From: Fulvimonas soli
Lineage (GTDB): Bacteria > Pseudomonadota > Gammaproteobacteria > Xanthomonadales > Rhodanobacteraceae
Assembly (NCBI RefSeq): GCF_003148905.1
Contig: NZ_QGHC01000008.1
Coordinates: 1 to 64,000 of the forward strand
Length of the DNA: 64,000 nt
Direction: 5' to 3'
This document shows positions 47,034-57,001 of this stretch, piece by piece. The translations under genes and the position numbers were made by a program. The first letter of the stretch is position 1; every line of letters starts with the position of its first letter. The notes beneath the pieces are model-generated. The model saw nothing but the letters and a program-made list of their open reading frames with translations, searched no databases and was not told the origin of the DNA.

Positions 47034-48506
47034 CTACAGGTCGCGCAGGCTCTCCACCTCGCCGCCGGCGCCCACCGAGAGCAGCTTGAGCGTGTTGGTG
47101 CCGCCGCCCAGGCCCACGCGGTCGCCGTGGGTCACGATCACGCGGTCGCCCTCGGCCAGCCTGCCCTGGGCGAACAGCAGGCTCACCGCGCCGCGCGTGG
47201 CCGAGGCCATGGTCTCGCCGGCGTGCCGGTATTCCACCGGCTGCACGTCGCGCAGCACCAGCATGCGCCGGCGCGCGTCGGCGAACGGCGACAGCGCGTA
47301 GATCGGCACCGCGCTGCGGTAGCGCGACAGCCACTGCGCGGTGGCGCCCGACTCGGTCAGCGCGACGATCGCGCGCACGCCGAGCTCGCCGGCCAGCAGC
47401 ATCGCCGCCAGCGCGATCGCCTGGTCGGTGCGGTCGAGCCGGTGGCCGGCGCTGGCCAGGTCCTCCTTCGGCTCGAACTGGCGCTCGGCGCCCAGGCAGA
47501 TGCGCGCCATCGCGGCGACGGCCTTGTCCGGGTGCGCGCCGGCGGCGGTCTCCTCCGACAGCATCACCGCGTCGGTGCCGTCGATCACCGCGTTGGCCAC
47601 GTCCAACACCTCGGCGCGGGTGGGGATCGGCGAGCGCACCATCGACTGCAGCATCTGCGTGGCGGTGATCACCGCGCGGTTGCGCTGCACCGACTCGCGG
47701 ATGATCTTCTTCTGCAGGCCCGGCAGCTCGGCGTCGCCGATCTCCACGCCGAGGTCGCCGCGCGCCACCATCACCACGTCGGAGGCGTCGATGATCTCGC
47801 CCAGCACCGGGATCGCGTCGGCGCGCTCGATCTTGGACACCAGCGAGGCGTTGCCGCCGGCCTCCTTGAGCAGGCGCCGCGCCTCGTGCATGTCGGCCGC
47901 CGAGCGCACGAAGGACACCGCGAGGAAGTCCGCGCCGATCTCCGCGGCGAGCTGGATGTCGGCGCGGTCCTTGTCCGACAGCGCCGAGACCGACAGGCCG
48001 CCGCCCTGGCGGTTGAGCCCCTTGCGGTCGGACAGCCGGCCGCCGACCAGCACGCGGCAGCGCACCTCGGCGCCGACCACCGCCTCGACCGTCAGCGCGA
48101 CCAGGCCGTCGTCGAGCAGCAGCACGTCGCCGGCGGCCACGTCGTTGGGCAGGTTGTGGTAGCTCACGCCGACGCGGCCGGCGTCGCCGGGCGGCGCGCC
48201 GGGCGCGCAGTCGAGCACGAAGGCGTCGCCGGGCTTCAGCTCCACCGGGCCGTCGGCGAACTTCTCGATGCGGATCTTCGGGCCCTGCAGGTCGGCCAGC
48301 ACGCCCACCTCGCGGCCCATCGCCTTCGCCGCCTCGCGCACCGCCATGGCGCGCGCGCGGTGGTCCTGCGGCTGGCCGTGCGAGAGGTTGAGGCGCACCA
48401 CGTCGACGCCGGCGGCGACGAGTTTCTCCAGCATGCCCGGCGCGTCGGTGGCGGGGCCGAGGGTGGCGACGATCTTGGTGCGGCGCAATATGGCTTCGGT
48501 AGTCAT
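47034..48506 (-). CDS. pyk: Pyruvate kinase
   Basis: A 490-residue glycolytic enzyme. TKIVATLGPATD, RLNLSHG, DLQGPKIR, catalytic VSKIERADAI, MVARGDLGVEI and ATQMLQSM...PTRAEVLDVANAVIDGTDAVMLSEETA are all present, with a C-terminal allosteric domain. Same strand as fba, separated by the small TonB-like gene. Confidence 0.97.
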   Translation of the reverse strand: MTTEAILRRTKIVATLGPATDAPGMLEKLVAAGVDVVRLNLSHGQPQDHRARAMAVREAAKAMGREVGVLADLQGPKIRIEKFADGPVELKPGDAFVLDCAPGAPPGDAGRVGVSYHNLPNDVAAGDVLLLDDGLVALTVEAVVGAEVRCRVLVGGRLSDRKGLNRQGGGLSVSALSDKDRADIQLAAEIGADFLAVSFVRSAADMHEARRLLKEAGGNASLVSKIERADAIPVLGEIIDASDVVMVARGDLGVEIGDAELPGLQKKIIRESVQRNRAVITATQMLQSMVRSPIPTRAEVLDVANAVIDGTDAVMLSEETAAGAHPDKAVAAMARICLGAERQFEPKEDLASAGHRLDRTDQAIALAAMLLAGELGVRAIVALTESGATAQWLSRYRSAVPIYALSPFADARRRMLVLRDVQPVEYRHAGETMASATRGAVSLLFAQGRLAEGDRVIVTHGDRVGLGGGTNTLKLLSVGAGGEVESLRDL

Positions 48507-48849
48507 CCGTCCAAGCTAGCAGAACTGGCCGGCCGTGCCAGAGGCGACCGGGGCGCGTTTTCCGCCGCGCGGCGGCGGCCCAAGTGGACTGCTGCGGACG
48601 TGCCTACCAGCGGCGCGAGTGGTATGGCCGGCGTGCCCGATTTGCGGGGATGCGAAGGCGGACTGGTCTCTTCGATCGCCGGCAAGACGTTCGCTGATTG
48701 GTCTGCTGGTCATGCGCGGCCAAGCTCGCGCAACCAGGGTCCGCCCGCAGCGGCCGGGGGAGCATCCGGCATGACCCGAACAGGCCCCTTCGCGGCGCGA
48801 CCGGCATGTTGCACCGCAGCCAACCCGCCCCCTGGAGATGACTGATCGC
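48507..48849. other. Intergenic stretch without recognised gene
   Basis: 343 bases between pyk and the nuclease gene. Several short open frames exist on both strands but none has a ribosome site with a convincing product. I see no REP pair and no terminator with a T-run. Confidence 0.5.
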
Positions 48850-49665
48850 TCAGCGCGCGAGCGCGAGGTTGAGCACCTCGGCCAGCCGCCGCCCCGCCTC
48901 GCGCAGGCGCAGCTCGGCGGTGGGCAGCTCGGCGTCGACGTAGGCCTGGCCGATCACGTGGCCGTCGGGATAGAAGCCCGGCGCCGCGGTGATGCGGCAG
49001 GACTCCTCGGCCCACTGCGCATAGGGGTCGTCCAGCGGCGCGATCGGCGGCGGCAGCGGCACCGGGCCGCGCGCGTCCAGCTCGGCGGCGTAGGCGCGCC
49101 AGTCCAGGCCGCGGGTGGAGAGCAGGCCGGAATCCCACACCCGGTGCAGGTTGCTGCCCTTGCCCTGGAACTGCACCTGGTAGGTGTTGCCGCCCTTGTC
49201 GTCGCGCGAGCCGGCGTGCAGCGGCTGGTGCACGTCGCCGACGAAGTGCACCACGAACTTCAGCGCCTCGCGGCGCGCGGCGTCGGGCTGACCGCGGTCG
49301 GCGAGGATCCGCACGTAGTGCTCGATGCCGGCCACCACGCACTTGTCGCCCTTGCAGTCGCGCGGCGGCACGTAGTCGCAGTCGCCGTGCACGAAGTCGA
49401 TGTAGTGCAGCGCGCGGGTCTGCTTCCACAGCGCCGCCAGCGCCGGATCGTCCTGGATCTGGTCGGGCCAGCTGGCGACGTCGGCCAGGCGCGTGGTGTG
49501 CTCGGGCGCGAGCAGCCGCTCCACCTCGGCCTCGGCGGCCGGGCTCAGGTGCCGCTGCGCCAGCTCGGCGACGATGCTGTGGCCGAGCGGGCCCCAGGCC
49601 TGGGCGGCGGGCGCGAGGGCGAGTCCGGCGAGCACGGCGGTCAGCAGGCGGCGGAGCGGGAGCAT
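48850..49665 (-). CDS. S1/P1-type nuclease
   Basis: A 271-residue secreted zinc nuclease cleaving single-stranded DNA/RNA. The signal peptide ends AAQA and the mature protein starts with Trp (WGPLGHSIVAELA), whose amino group binds zinc in this family. Further zinc ligands: the His in GPLGH, DVASWPDQ, LHYIDF, KFVVHFVGDVHQPLHAG, GGN. The ATG at 49665 gives a normal signal peptide; an open frame 13 codons longer would not. No strong ribosome site. Confidence 0.9.
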   Translation of the reverse strand: MLPLRRLLTAVLAGLALAPAAQAWGPLGHSIVAELAQRHLSPAAEAEVERLLAPEHTTRLADVASWPDQIQDDPALAALWKQTRALHYIDFVHGDCDYVPPRDCKGDKCVVAGIEHYVRILADRGQPDAARREALKFVVHFVGDVHQPLHAGSRDDKGGNTYQVQFQGKGSNLHRVWDSGLLSTRGLDWRAYAAELDARGPVPLPPPIAPLDDPYAQWAEESCRITAAPGFYPDGHVIGQAYVDAELPTAELRLREAGRRLAEVLNLALAR

Positions 49666-49713
49666 GGCGGGGTCCGGTGCGTGTGGGGCCGCGCAGTCTG
49701 CCACACGCGCCGC

Positions 49714-50127
49714 TCAGCGCGCCGGCACGCGCCCGGCCAGCCACCCGCCGAGCAGCAGCGCCGGCAGCAGCCAGCGCAGGTCCGCGTTGCCCAGGCCGAC
49801 GCCCGCCAGCGCCGGTCCCGGGCAGTAGCCGGCCAGGCCCCAGCCGATGCCGAACAGCGCCGCGCCGCCCAGCAGCCGCGCGTCGATGGAGCGCGCCGCG
49901 GGCAGCCGGAACTCCGCCTCCAGCCAGGGCCGTGGCCGCCGCGCCAGCCGCCGCCAGCCGAGCGCGTAGACGCCGACCGCGCCCGCCATCACCAGCAGCA
50001 GGCTCGGGTCCCAGTCGCCCGCCACGTCGAGGAAGCCGAGCACCTTGCGCGGATCGGCCATGCCCGACACCGCCAGGCCGAGCCCGAACGTCGCGCCGGC
50101 CAGCAGCGCCGCCAGCGCGCGGCTCAC
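49714..50127 (-). CDS. YeeE/YedE-family membrane protein, second half-unit
   Basis: A 137-residue polytopic protein of the sulfur-transport YeeE/YedE type (DUF6691-like): FGLGLAVSGMADPRKVLGFLDVAGDWDPSL, then GGAALFGIGWGLAGYCPGPALAGVGLG with conserved Cys. It starts GTG overlapping the upstream partner's stop (GTGA). Two such half-size proteins usually act together in thiosulfate or related sulfur uptake/export. Confidence 0.85.
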   Translation of the reverse strand: MSRALAALLAGATFGLGLAVSGMADPRKVLGFLDVAGDWDPSLLLVMAGAVGVYALGWRRLARRPRPWLEAEFRLPAARSIDARLLGGAALFGIGWGLAGYCPGPALAGVGLGNADLRWLLPALLLGGWLAGRVPAR

Positions 50128-50537
50128 GGCCCGTGCCGCAGCAGCGCCGCGGTGAGCATGGCGGTCGCCATGAACACCGCCACCGCCGCCAGCGAGCGCG
50201 GCGACAGCCGCGCCACGCCGCACACGCCGTGCCCGCTGGTGCAGCCGCCGCCCAGCCGGGTGCCGAAGCCCACCAGCAGGCCGGCCAGCGCGAGCCGCCA
50301 GGCCGGCGCCCGGCTGGCCACGTCGAGCGGCCCGTGCAAGCGCCACAGCGCCGCGCCGAGCGGCAGGCCGAGCGCGAAGGCCAGCCGCCACGCCCGGTCG
50401 CCGGCGCGCGGCGGCAGCAGGCCGGCAACGATGCCGCTGACGCCGGCGATGCGCCCCAGCGCCGCCAGCAGCCACAGCGCGGCCGCGCCGATCAGCACCC
50501 CGCCGGCGAGCGCGCTCCACGGCGTGAACTGGCTCAT
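50124..50537 (-). CDS. YeeE/YedE-family membrane protein, first half-unit
   Basis: A 137-residue polytopic membrane protein: GGVLIGAAALWLLAALGRIAGVSGI, then LLVGFGTRLGGGCTSGHGVCGVARLSPRSL with the conserved Cys pair. It overlaps the hydrolase gene by four bases (ATGA) and the second half-unit by four bases. This trio plus a BigR-type repressor has the layout of the Xylella/Agrobacterium bigR operon for sulfide handling. Confidence 0.88.
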   Translation of the reverse strand: MSQFTPWSALAGGVLIGAAALWLLAALGRIAGVSGIVAGLLPPRAGDRAWRLAFALGLPLGAALWRLHGPLDVASRAPAWRLALAGLLVGFGTRLGGGCTSGHGVCGVARLSPRSLAAVAVFMATAMLTAALLRHGP

Positions 50538-51412
50538 GCGACCGGCCCCAGCGCGGTGGCGTCCAGCGGCAGCCTGAGGAAGCGCCGGCCCTCGGCGTCG
50601 GGCGGCGGCAACCGGCCGGCGCGGATGTTCACCTGCAGCGCCGGCCACAGCAGCCGCGGCGCGGCGAGCGTGGCGTCGCGCCGCTCGCGCATGGCGACGA
50701 AGCCGGCCTCGTCCACGTCCGCGGCCAGGTGGATGTTCGCCCGCATCTCCTCGGCCAGCGGCACCTCCGCGCGCGGCTCGGCGCCGGCCGGCGGGTAGTC
50801 GTGGCAGAGGAACACGCGCGTCTCCGGCGGCAGCGCGTACAGCCGCCGCACCGAGGCGTACAGCGTGGCGGCGTCGCCGCCGGGGAAATCGCAGCGCGCG
50901 CTGCCGACCGCCGGCGCGAACAGCGTGTCGCCGACGAACACCGCGTCGCCCACGCGGTAGCTCATGCCGTCCGGCGTGTGTCCAGGCGTGGCCATCGCCT
51001 GCACCTCGAGCGCGCCCAGCGGCAGCCGCTCGCCGTCGTCGAGCAGGCGGTCGAACGGCGAGCCGTCGGCGCGGAATTCCTCGCCCAGCCCGAGCAGGCG
51101 CTTGAAGGTGGCCTGCACCTGCACGATGCCGCGGCCGATCGCCACCGGCGCGCCGGTCTGCTCGCGCAGCCAGGCGGCGGCGGTGAGGTGGTCGGCGTGG
51201 GCGTGCGTCTCCAGGATCCACTGCAGGTCCAGCCGCCGCGCCAGCAGGTGGTCGAGCACCTGCCGCGCCGCCGCGGTGCCGAGCCGCCCGCTGGCCGGGT
51301 CGAAGTCCAGCACCGGGTCGATCACCGCCGCCGCGCCGCTGGAGGGATCGCCGGCCACGTGGGTCCAGGTCGCGGTGGGCGCGTGGAAGAAGGAGGCGAC
51401 TTCGGCAGGCAT
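50534..51412 (-). CDS. Metallo-beta-lactamase-fold hydrolase, Blh/persulfide dioxygenase type
   Basis: A 292-residue enzyme. Metal motif THAHADHL, further ligands in ATPGHTPDGM, VGDTLF and CHDY. The spacing fits the ETHE1/Blh branch that oxidises glutathione persulfide. It is first in the minus-strand operon, divergent from the ArsR-family gene, with an operator-like palindrome between. No rhodanese domain is attached. Confidence 0.88.
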   Translation of the reverse strand: MPAEVASFFHAPTATWTHVAGDPSSGAAAVIDPVLDFDPASGRLGTAAARQVLDHLLARRLDLQWILETHAHADHLTAAAWLREQTGAPVAIGRGIVQVQATFKRLLGLGEEFRADGSPFDRLLDDGERLPLGALEVQAMATPGHTPDGMSYRVGDAVFVGDTLFAPAVGSARCDFPGGDAATLYASVRRLYALPPETRVFLCHDYPPAGAEPRAEVPLAEEMRANIHLAADVDEAGFVAMRERRDATLAAPRLLWPALQVNIRAGRLPPPDAEGRRFLRLPLDATALGPVA

Positions 51413-51440
51413 GGCGGTTCACCACTGGAAGACCGGCCCC

Positions 51441-52905
<1,465 letters not shown>

Positions 52906-52930
52906 GCTGCCGTCGCGCGGGAAGGAAAAG

Positions 52931-52955
52931 GCCGGGCGCCCGCCCGGCTTTTTTT
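52931..52955 (+). terminator. Rho-independent terminator after gap
   Basis: 7-bp GC stem (52931-52937 with 52942-52948), 4-base loop and a seven-T run. Confidence 0.9.
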
Positions 52956-52980
52956 GTGGCCGTGCGGGCAGGGCCATCGC

Positions 52981-53304
52981 TCAGCGCCGCAGCCGCGCCA
53001 GCTTGCCGGGCACGCCGTCCCAGCGCGCCGCGTCCTCCAGCGCCGGCTTCTTCGCCGCCAGCACCGGCCACTCGCGCGCCAATTCCGCGTTGATGGCCAG
53101 GAAACCCTCCTGCCCCACCGGCAGGTCCAGCTCGGGATAGATCGCGCCCACCGGGCATTCCTCCACGCACAAGGTGCAGTCGATGCACGACTCCGGGTCG
53201 ATGACCAGAAAGTTCGGCCCCTCGTGGAAGCAGTCGACCGGGCACACCTCCACGCAGTCGGTGTGCTTGCACTCGATGCAGTTCTCGGTGACGACGTGGG
53301 TCAT
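52981..53304 (-). CDS. fdxA: 7Fe-8S ferredoxin
   Basis: A 107-residue ferredoxin. Cluster ligands lie in [18 protein letters not shown] and [16 protein letters not shown], the 3Fe-4S/4Fe-4S pattern of FdxA, followed by a C-terminal extension. GGAGG precedes the ATG. A weak Anr-like sequence CTGAT-CCAG-GTCAG at 53364-53377 lies upstream. Confidence 0.93.
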   Translation of the reverse strand: MTHVVTENCIECKHTDCVEVCPVDCFHEGPNFLVIDPESCIDCTLCVEECPVGAIYPELDLPVGQEGFLAINAELAREWPVLAAKKPALEDAARWDGVPGKLARLRR

Positions 53305-53478
53305 GCGCGCCTCCGCGCCGACGGCTTCCGCGGGCAGTGTGCCGCGGGCGGCGCGGCGGCCGGCTGATCCAGGTCAGGCCCGACCTTGCCGGCGTTCCCC
53401 ACCGGCGCGATGCTTGCGCGGCAGGGCAGGCCTGCGACAACGCACCACAGAGCTCCCGTGGCGGATTGCCGCAGCGAT

Positions 53479-53519
53479 TTGATCCAAGTCAAGGGGGTCG
53501 CGGCGCGAACCCGGACAAT
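53479..53519 (+). promoter_or_regulatory. Anr/Fnr box and -10 of the cbb3 oxidase operon
   Basis: TTGAT-CCAA-GTCAA (53479-53492) differs from the consensus TTGAT-N4-ATCAA at one base. GACAAT (53514-53519) follows, placing the box centre about 41 bases before the expected start: class II activator position. Confidence 0.7.
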
Positions 53520-53545
53520 GGTGCGGTCAACCCACGGGGAAAGGC

Positions 53546-55012
53546 ATGCCTAACACGGAGTACTACAACGACAAGGTCGTGCGGCAGTTCCTGCTCGCCG
53601 CGGCGGTCTGGGGCATCGTCGGCATGGGCGTCGGCGTGCTGATCGCCGCCCAGCTGCTGTGGCCCGCGCTCAACTTCGACCAGCCCTGGCTGACCTTCAG
53701 CCGGCTGCGCCCGGACCACACCTTCGGCGTGATCTTCGCCTTCGGCGGCTCGGCGCTGATGGGCACCTGCTACTACGTGGTGCAGCGCACCGGCCACACC
53801 CGGCTCGCGCTGGGCCGGCTGGCCGGCTTCACCTTCTGGGGCTGGCAGCTGGTGTGCCTGCTGTCGATGGTGACCATGCCGCTGGGCATCACGCAGAGCA
53901 AGGAGTACGCCGAGCCGGAGTGGTTCATCGACCTGCTGATCGCGGTGGTGTGGGTGTCCTTCGGCGTGGTGTTCTTCGCCACCCTGGCGCGCCGGCGCAT
54001 CCGCCACATCTACGTGGCGAACTGGTACTACGGCGCCTTCATCATCGCGGTGGGCCTGCTGCACATCGTCAACAACATCGCGCTGCCGGTGTCGCTGTGG
54101 AAGTCCTACCCGGTGTACTCGGGGGTGGTCGACGCGATGGTGCAGTGGTGGTACGGCCACAACGCGGTGGCGTTCTTCCTCACCGCCGGCTTCCTCGGGA
54201 TGATGTACTACTTCGTGCCGCGCCAGGCGCAGCAGCCGCTGTGGAGCTACCGCTTCTCCATCGTGAACTTCTGGGCGCTGATCTCGGTGTACATGTGGGC
54301 CGGCTCGCACCACCTGCTGTACACCGCGCTGCCGGACTGGGTGCAGTCGGTGGGCATGGCCTTCTCGCTGATCCTGCTGATGCCGAGCTGGGGCTCGGCC
54401 GCCAACGGCCTGCTCACCTTCAACGGCTCGTGGGGCCGGCTCAAGACCGACCCGGCCGCCAAGTTCATGGTGCTGTCGCTGGTGTTCTACGCCGCCGCCA
54501 CCTTCGAGGGCTCGATGATGGCGATCAAGACGGTGAACTCGCTGTCGCACTACACCGACTGGACCATCGCCCACGTGCACTCCGGCGCGATCGGCTGGGT
54601 GGCGATGATCACCATCGGCTCGCTGTACGCGATGGCGCCGCGCGCGCTGGGCAAGCCGGCGATGCACTCGCGCGGGGCGATGGAGCTGCACTTCTGGCTG
54701 CACATCACCGGCCTGCTGTTCTACGTCGGCTCGATGTGGACCGCCGGCGTCACCGAGGGCGTGATGTGGCGCGCCACCAACGCCGACGGCTCGCTGACCT
54801 ACTCCTTCCTCGACAGCCTGGTGGCGATCAAGCCGATGTACCTGGTCCGCTGGCTGGGCGGCGTGCTGGTGCTGTCGGGCATGGTGGTGATGGCGTGGAA
54901 CCTGTGGCACACCGCCGCCGACGCGCGCGCACGGCTGATCAAGCCGATCCCGGTGCCGATCCCCGAGCCGGAGCCGCACCAGGTGCCGGCCCCGCTGCCG
55001 GCGGTGGGTTGA
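53546..55012 (+). CDS. ccoN: cbb3-type cytochrome oxidase subunit I
   Basis: A 488-residue, about 12-helix haem-copper oxidase subunit. Haem b ligand in [13 protein letters not shown], CuB ligands in [13 protein letters not shown] and [16 protein letters not shown], and the haem ligands in [14 protein letters not shown]. It is the catalytic subunit of the high-affinity oxygen reductase. First gene of ccoNOQP, under the Anr-like box. Confidence 0.96.
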   Translation: MPNTEYYNDKVVRQFLLAAAVWGIVGMGVGVLIAAQLLWPALNFDQPWLTFSRLRPDHTFGVIFAFGGSALMGTCYYVVQRTGHTRLALGRLAGFTFWGWQLVCLLSMVTMPLGITQSKEYAEPEWFIDLLIAVVWVSFGVVFFATLARRRIRHIYVANWYYGAFIIAVGLLHIVNNIALPVSLWKSYPVYSGVVDAMVQWWYGHNAVAFFLTAGFLGMMYYFVPRQAQQPLWSYRFSIVNFWALISVYMWAGSHHLLYTALPDWVQSVGMAFSLILLMPSWGSAANGLLTFNGSWGRLKTDPAAKFMVLSLVFYAAATFEGSMMAIKTVNSLSHYTDWTIAHVHSGAIGWVAMITIGSLYAMAPRALGKPAMHSRGAMELHFWLHITGLLFYVGSMWTAGVTEGVMWRATNADGSLTYSFLDSLVAIKPMYLVRWLGGVLVLSGMVVMAWNLWHTAADARARLIKPIPVPIPEPEPHQVPAPLPAVG

Positions 55013-55022
55013 GGAGCGCGCC

Positions 55023-55670
55023 ATGGCCTACAAGCATTTCGAAGCGATCGAGAAGCACGCCGGCCTGCTCGGCATCCTCACCGCGATCATGGTGTCGATC
55101 GGCGGCCTCGCCGAGATCACCCCGCTGTTCATGGAGGCGCACGCGGTGAAGGCGCCGCCGGGGGTGGAGCCGTACGACCCGCTGCGCCTGGCCGGCCGCG
55201 ACGTCTACGTGCGCGAGGGCTGCTACCTGTGCCACTCGCAGATGATCCGCGCGCTGCGCGCCGAGACCGAGCGCTACGGCCACTACTCGGTGGCCGAGGA
55301 GTCGGTGTACGACCGGCCGTTCCAGTGGGGCTCCAAGCGCACCGGGCCGGACCTGGCCCGCGTGGGCGGCAAGTACTCCGACGAGTGGCACCGGCTGCAC
55401 CTGACGAACCCGCGCCAGGTGGTGCCGCAGTCGAACATGCCCGACTACCCGTGGCTGGCGAAGAACGCCATCGACGCCGCCGACATCCAGGCGCGCATGC
55501 GCACGCTGCGCAGGCTGGGCGACCCGTACACCGACGCGCAGATCGCCGCCGCGCCGGCGGCGCTGGAGGGCAGGACCGAGATGGACGCGCTGATCGCCTA
55601 CCTGCAGGGCCTGGGCGTGAAGAACGAACCGGAGTCGATGGCCGGCGCCGGCCAGGCGGGTGCGCCATGA
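55023..55670 (+). CDS. ccoO: cbb3-type cytochrome oxidase subunit II
   Basis: A 215-residue membrane-anchored mono-haem cytochrome c. N-terminal helix, haem motif CYLCH in [23 protein letters not shown], and methionine ligand in QSNMPDYPW. Ten bases after ccoN; stop overlaps ccoQ (ATGA). Confidence 0.96.
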   Translation: MAYKHFEAIEKHAGLLGILTAIMVSIGGLAEITPLFMEAHAVKAPPGVEPYDPLRLAGRDVYVREGCYLCHSQMIRALRAETERYGHYSVAEESVYDRPFQWGSKRTGPDLARVGGKYSDEWHRLHLTNPRQVVPQSNMPDYPWLAKNAIDAADIQARMRTLRRLGDPYTDAQIAAAPAALEGRTEMDALIAYLQGLGVKNEPESMAGAGQAGAP

Positions 55671-55867
55671 ACCCGGCCTGGGGCCACGCCGCGGGGGTGA
55701 TCACCACCGTGCTGATGCTGGTGTTCGTCGGCATCTGGGTCTGGGCCTGGCGCCCGCGCCACCGGCGCGTGTTCGAGCGCCTGGCGCAACTGCCGATGGA
55801 GGACGCCGGGGCAGCCGGCGACGGCGCCGCGACGGCGCGCACGCGGACGGAGGATGGTCGCCCATGA
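55667..55867 (+). CDS. ccoQ: cbb3-type oxidase small subunit CcoQ
   Basis: A 66-residue single-helix protein ([34 protein letters not shown]), matching the CcoQ/FixQ pattern. Overlaps ccoO and ccoP by four bases each. Confidence 0.88.
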   Translation: MNPAWGHAAGVITTVLMLVFVGIWVWAWRPRHRRVFERLAQLPMEDAGAAGDGAATARTRTEDGRP

Positions 55868-56772
55868 GCTGGGGATGGTCGTTGTGGGTGATGTTCCTGG
55901 TGGTGCTCAACCTCGGCATCACGTTCTTCCTGTTCCTGTGGGCGCCGCGCGCCAAGGTGCCGGTGCAGCCCGACGGCACCAGCGGCCACGTGTGGGCGCA
56001 CGGCGTGCTGCGCGAAGGCGTGCGCCGGCTGCCGCGCTGGTGGCTCCTGCTGTCCGGGCTGATGTTCGCGGTCGGCTTCGGCTACCTGGCGCTGTTCCCC
56101 GGCTTCGGCCGCTGGCCCGGCCTGCTGCACTGGACCTCGCACGCCGAGCTGGCGCGCGACCAGGAGGCCAACGCGGCCAAGCTCGACGAGCTGATGCAGC
56201 GCTTCGCCAAGTACCCGATCGAGCAGCTCGCCGGCGACCCGGCCGCCGAGCAGTTGGGCTGGCGCCTGTTCGAGGACAACTGCGCGGCCTGCCACGGCCG
56301 CGAGGCCAAGGGCAACGCCAGGCTCGGCGCGCCCGACCTCACCGACCGCGACTGGCTGTACGGCGGCGACGGCCAGGCCATCTACGCCTCGATCCACGAC
56401 GGCCGCAGCGGCGTGATGCCGCCATGGGCGAGCCTGGGCGAGGACAACGTGAAGAACCTCGCGCAGTACGTGCTCGGCCTCTCCGGCGCGCCGCACGACG
56501 CGGCCAGGGCCGCGGCGGCCAAGCCGCTGTTCGCCACCTGCGCGGCCTGCCACGGCCCCGACGGCAAGGGCAACCCCGCATTGGGCGCGCCCAACCTCAC
56601 CGACCGCGTGTGGCTGCACGGCGGCAGCGTGGCCGACATCGAGGCCACCATCCGCGGCGGCCGCCAGGGCCACATGCCGGCGTGGAGCCCGCGCCTCACC
56701 GACGACCAGGTGCGCGTGCTGGCCGCCTACGTCTACCACCTCGGCCACCGCGGCGATGCCACGCCGCAGTGA
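55864..56772 (+). CDS. ccoP: cbb3-type cytochrome oxidase subunit III (di-haem)
   Basis: A 302-residue subunit with two membrane helices in the N-terminal third and two cytochrome c domains: haem motifs CAACH in EDNCAACHGREAKG and in FATCAACHGPDGKG, with methionine ligands in GVMPPW and GHMPAW. Passes electrons from cytochrome c or azurin to CcoO/CcoN. Its end overlaps the next small gene. Confidence 0.96.
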   Translation: MSWGWSLWVMFLVVLNLGITFFLFLWAPRAKVPVQPDGTSGHVWAHGVLREGVRRLPRWWLLLSGLMFAVGFGYLALFPGFGRWPGLLHWTSHAELARDQEANAAKLDELMQRFAKYPIEQLAGDPAAEQLGWRLFEDNCAACHGREAKGNARLGAPDLTDRDWLYGGDGQAIYASIHDGRSGVMPPWASLGEDNVKNLAQYVLGLSGAPHDAARAAAAKPLFATCAACHGPDGKGNPALGAPNLTDRVWLHGGSVADIEATIRGGRQGHMPAWSPRLTDDQVRVLAAYVYHLGHRGDATPQ

Positions 56773-57001
56773 GCCCGCGCCGGCCGCCGCCGCGGCGGCC
56801 TGGTACCGCCAGCCGGTGCTGTGGCTGGGCGCGGCGATCTTCGCCGCCTCGCTGGCCGGCTGCGTGTGGCTGATCGTGCTCGGCGCGCGCCACGCCGACG
56901 CGCCGGTGGACACCGCCACCCCGCACGCCGTGCTCGGCGTGCCGGCGCGTGCGCCGGCGCGCCCCGCGCCGCCGGCCGCGCGGCCGGAGCCGCGGCGATG
57001 A
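56756..57001 (+). CDS. Small single-helix membrane protein in cco operon
   Basis: An 81-residue protein with one helix (WYRQPVLWLGAAIFAASLAGCVWLIVLGAR) and a Pro/Ala/Arg-rich tail. It overlaps the end of ccoP by 17 bases and the start of the ATPase gene by four. Its position and the WYRQP...W start resemble the N-terminus of FixH/CcoH, which is normally about twice as long. I read it as a shortened CcoH-like protein, not proven. Confidence 0.6.
   Translation: MPRRSEPAPAAAAAAWYRQPVLWLGAAIFAASLAGCVWLIVLGARHADAPVDTATPHAVLGVPARAPARPAPPAARPEPRR

Noticed and set aside
48507-48849. Short frames on both strands between pyk and the nuclease gene
   Set aside because: No ribosome sites, overlapping one another, compositionally like non-coding high-GC DNA.
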